5,647 nucleotides of DNA, taken from Nitrospinota bacterium (GTDB lineage Bacteria; Nitrospinota_A; UBA7883; JACRLM01). The DNA lies in contig JADGAO010000205.1 of NCBI GenBank assembly GCA_015231995.1, positions 1 through 5,647 on the forward strand, in the 5' to 3' direction. The position numbers and the translations under genes are program-made. Each line of letters starts with the position of its first letter. The stretch's first letter is position 1. Below the pieces are notes generated by a model that ran no database searches, was not told the DNA's origin, and saw only the letters and a list, made by a program, of their open reading frames with translations. Below are positions 5,344-5,647 of this stretch, piece by piece.

Positions 5344-5647
5344 GCGCCTCTCTTTTTCTTTTCCAGGCGGGCGGCGTAGAAACCGTCCATCTCTTCGTCG
5401 CCGGGCATTATGAAAAGGTCGCCATCGGCGTTGAGAAACCGCGCAAGCTTGGGGTGGGACGTTTTGATGTCGCTTCGTTTAAGGTCGTCTCTTGCGGCTA
5501 GCAGGGCGTTTACGACATCAGACCCTTCCTCCTGCTCGATGGAGCATACGGCGTAAACGAGAACGCCACCCGGCGCGAGGGCCTCCGCCGCATTTTTCAA
5601 TATCTCGCGTTGAATCGTGGCCATCCGCTCCACAGATTCCACCGATG
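5340..5647 (-). CDS. rsmB: 16S rRNA (cytosine-5)-methyltransferase RsmB, C-terminal part
   Basis: The gene runs off the right edge; the last 101 residues are visible. RsmB makes m5C967 in 16S rRNA from S-adenosylmethionine, in the cytoplasm. The fragment holds a helix matching the family's MATIQREIL segment, then LAPGGVLVYAVCSI, in which the CS pair corresponds to motif VI with the catalytic Cys. EQEEGSDVV follows, and the C-terminal DGFYAARLEK closes the Rossmann domain as in RsmB/NOP proteins. The residue before that Cys is Val where Thr is usual. The frame continues to the edge without a stop, so no internal start is claimed. Other RsmB/NOP family m5C methyltransferases share these motifs; the fusion-like ATGA overlap with rsmI fits an rRNA-modification operon. 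The NusB-like N-terminal domain that would settle the identity is outside the window. Confidence 0.85.
   Translation of the reverse strand, partial: SVESVERMATIQREILKNAAEALAPGGVLVYAVCSIEQEEGSDVVNALLAARDDLKRSDIKTSHPKLARFLNADGDLFIMPGDEEMDGFYAARLEKKKRGA

Noticed and set aside
4642..5379. A 245-residue + strand open frame antisense to rsmI
   Set aside because: It covers rsmI almost entirely; the - strand frame has every RsmI motif, and the + frame is His/Arg-rich with no recognisable family.

Overview
This is a moderately GC-rich bacterial window. Its genes are pseG (pseudaminic acid biosynthesis, normally for glycosylating flagellin or surface polysaccharide), an HU-type nucleoid protein and the 16S rRNA methyltransferases RsmB and RsmI. 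A Gram-negative, probably flagellated bacterium is likely. A deltaproteobacterial or Nitrospinota-like lineage is only a guess, because no phylogenetic marker here is decisive.

Layout: the left part reads on the + strand. It holds the tail of an unidentified upstream gene (to 134), pseG (138-1181) and, after a 196-base spacer with its own putative promoter, an HU gene (1378-1668) with a terminator-like structure behind it (1698-1760). The right part reads on the - strand. It holds the 3' end of rsmB (5340 to beyond the edge), rsmI overlapping it by four bases (4666-5343), and a very long coiled-coil gene (1824-4508) with its own near-perfect sigma70 promoter (4594-4623). The HU and coiled-coil genes converge on the spacer 1669-1823.

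The striking object is the coiled-coil protein, about 894 residues. After a short polar N-terminus, residues 37-891 divide into exactly 57 consecutive 15-residue units with no insertion or deletion, followed by three residues. Position 8 is hydrophobic or Ala in 52 of 57 units, including every one of units 16-57. Position 12 is so in 44 of 57, and position 4 or 5 in 47 of 57. Position 1 is Arg or Lys in 31 of units 17-57 but aliphatic, Ala or Tyr in all of units 5-16. A 15/4 periodicity (3.75 residues per turn) predicts a right-handed or nearly straight coiled coil rather than the usual left-handed heptad type. The protein has no Cys, a single Pro within the repeats, and no signal peptide or membrane segment. 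It is plausibly a cytoplasmic rod or scaffold about 0.13 micrometre long. I do not recognise the family.

Functional links: rsmB and rsmI form an rRNA-modification operon with translational coupling. PseG belongs to a nucleotide-sugar pathway whose other genes are presumably to the left. HU and the coiled-coil gene look like independent transcription units. Nothing in the sequence ties the coiled-coil protein to its neighbours' functions.
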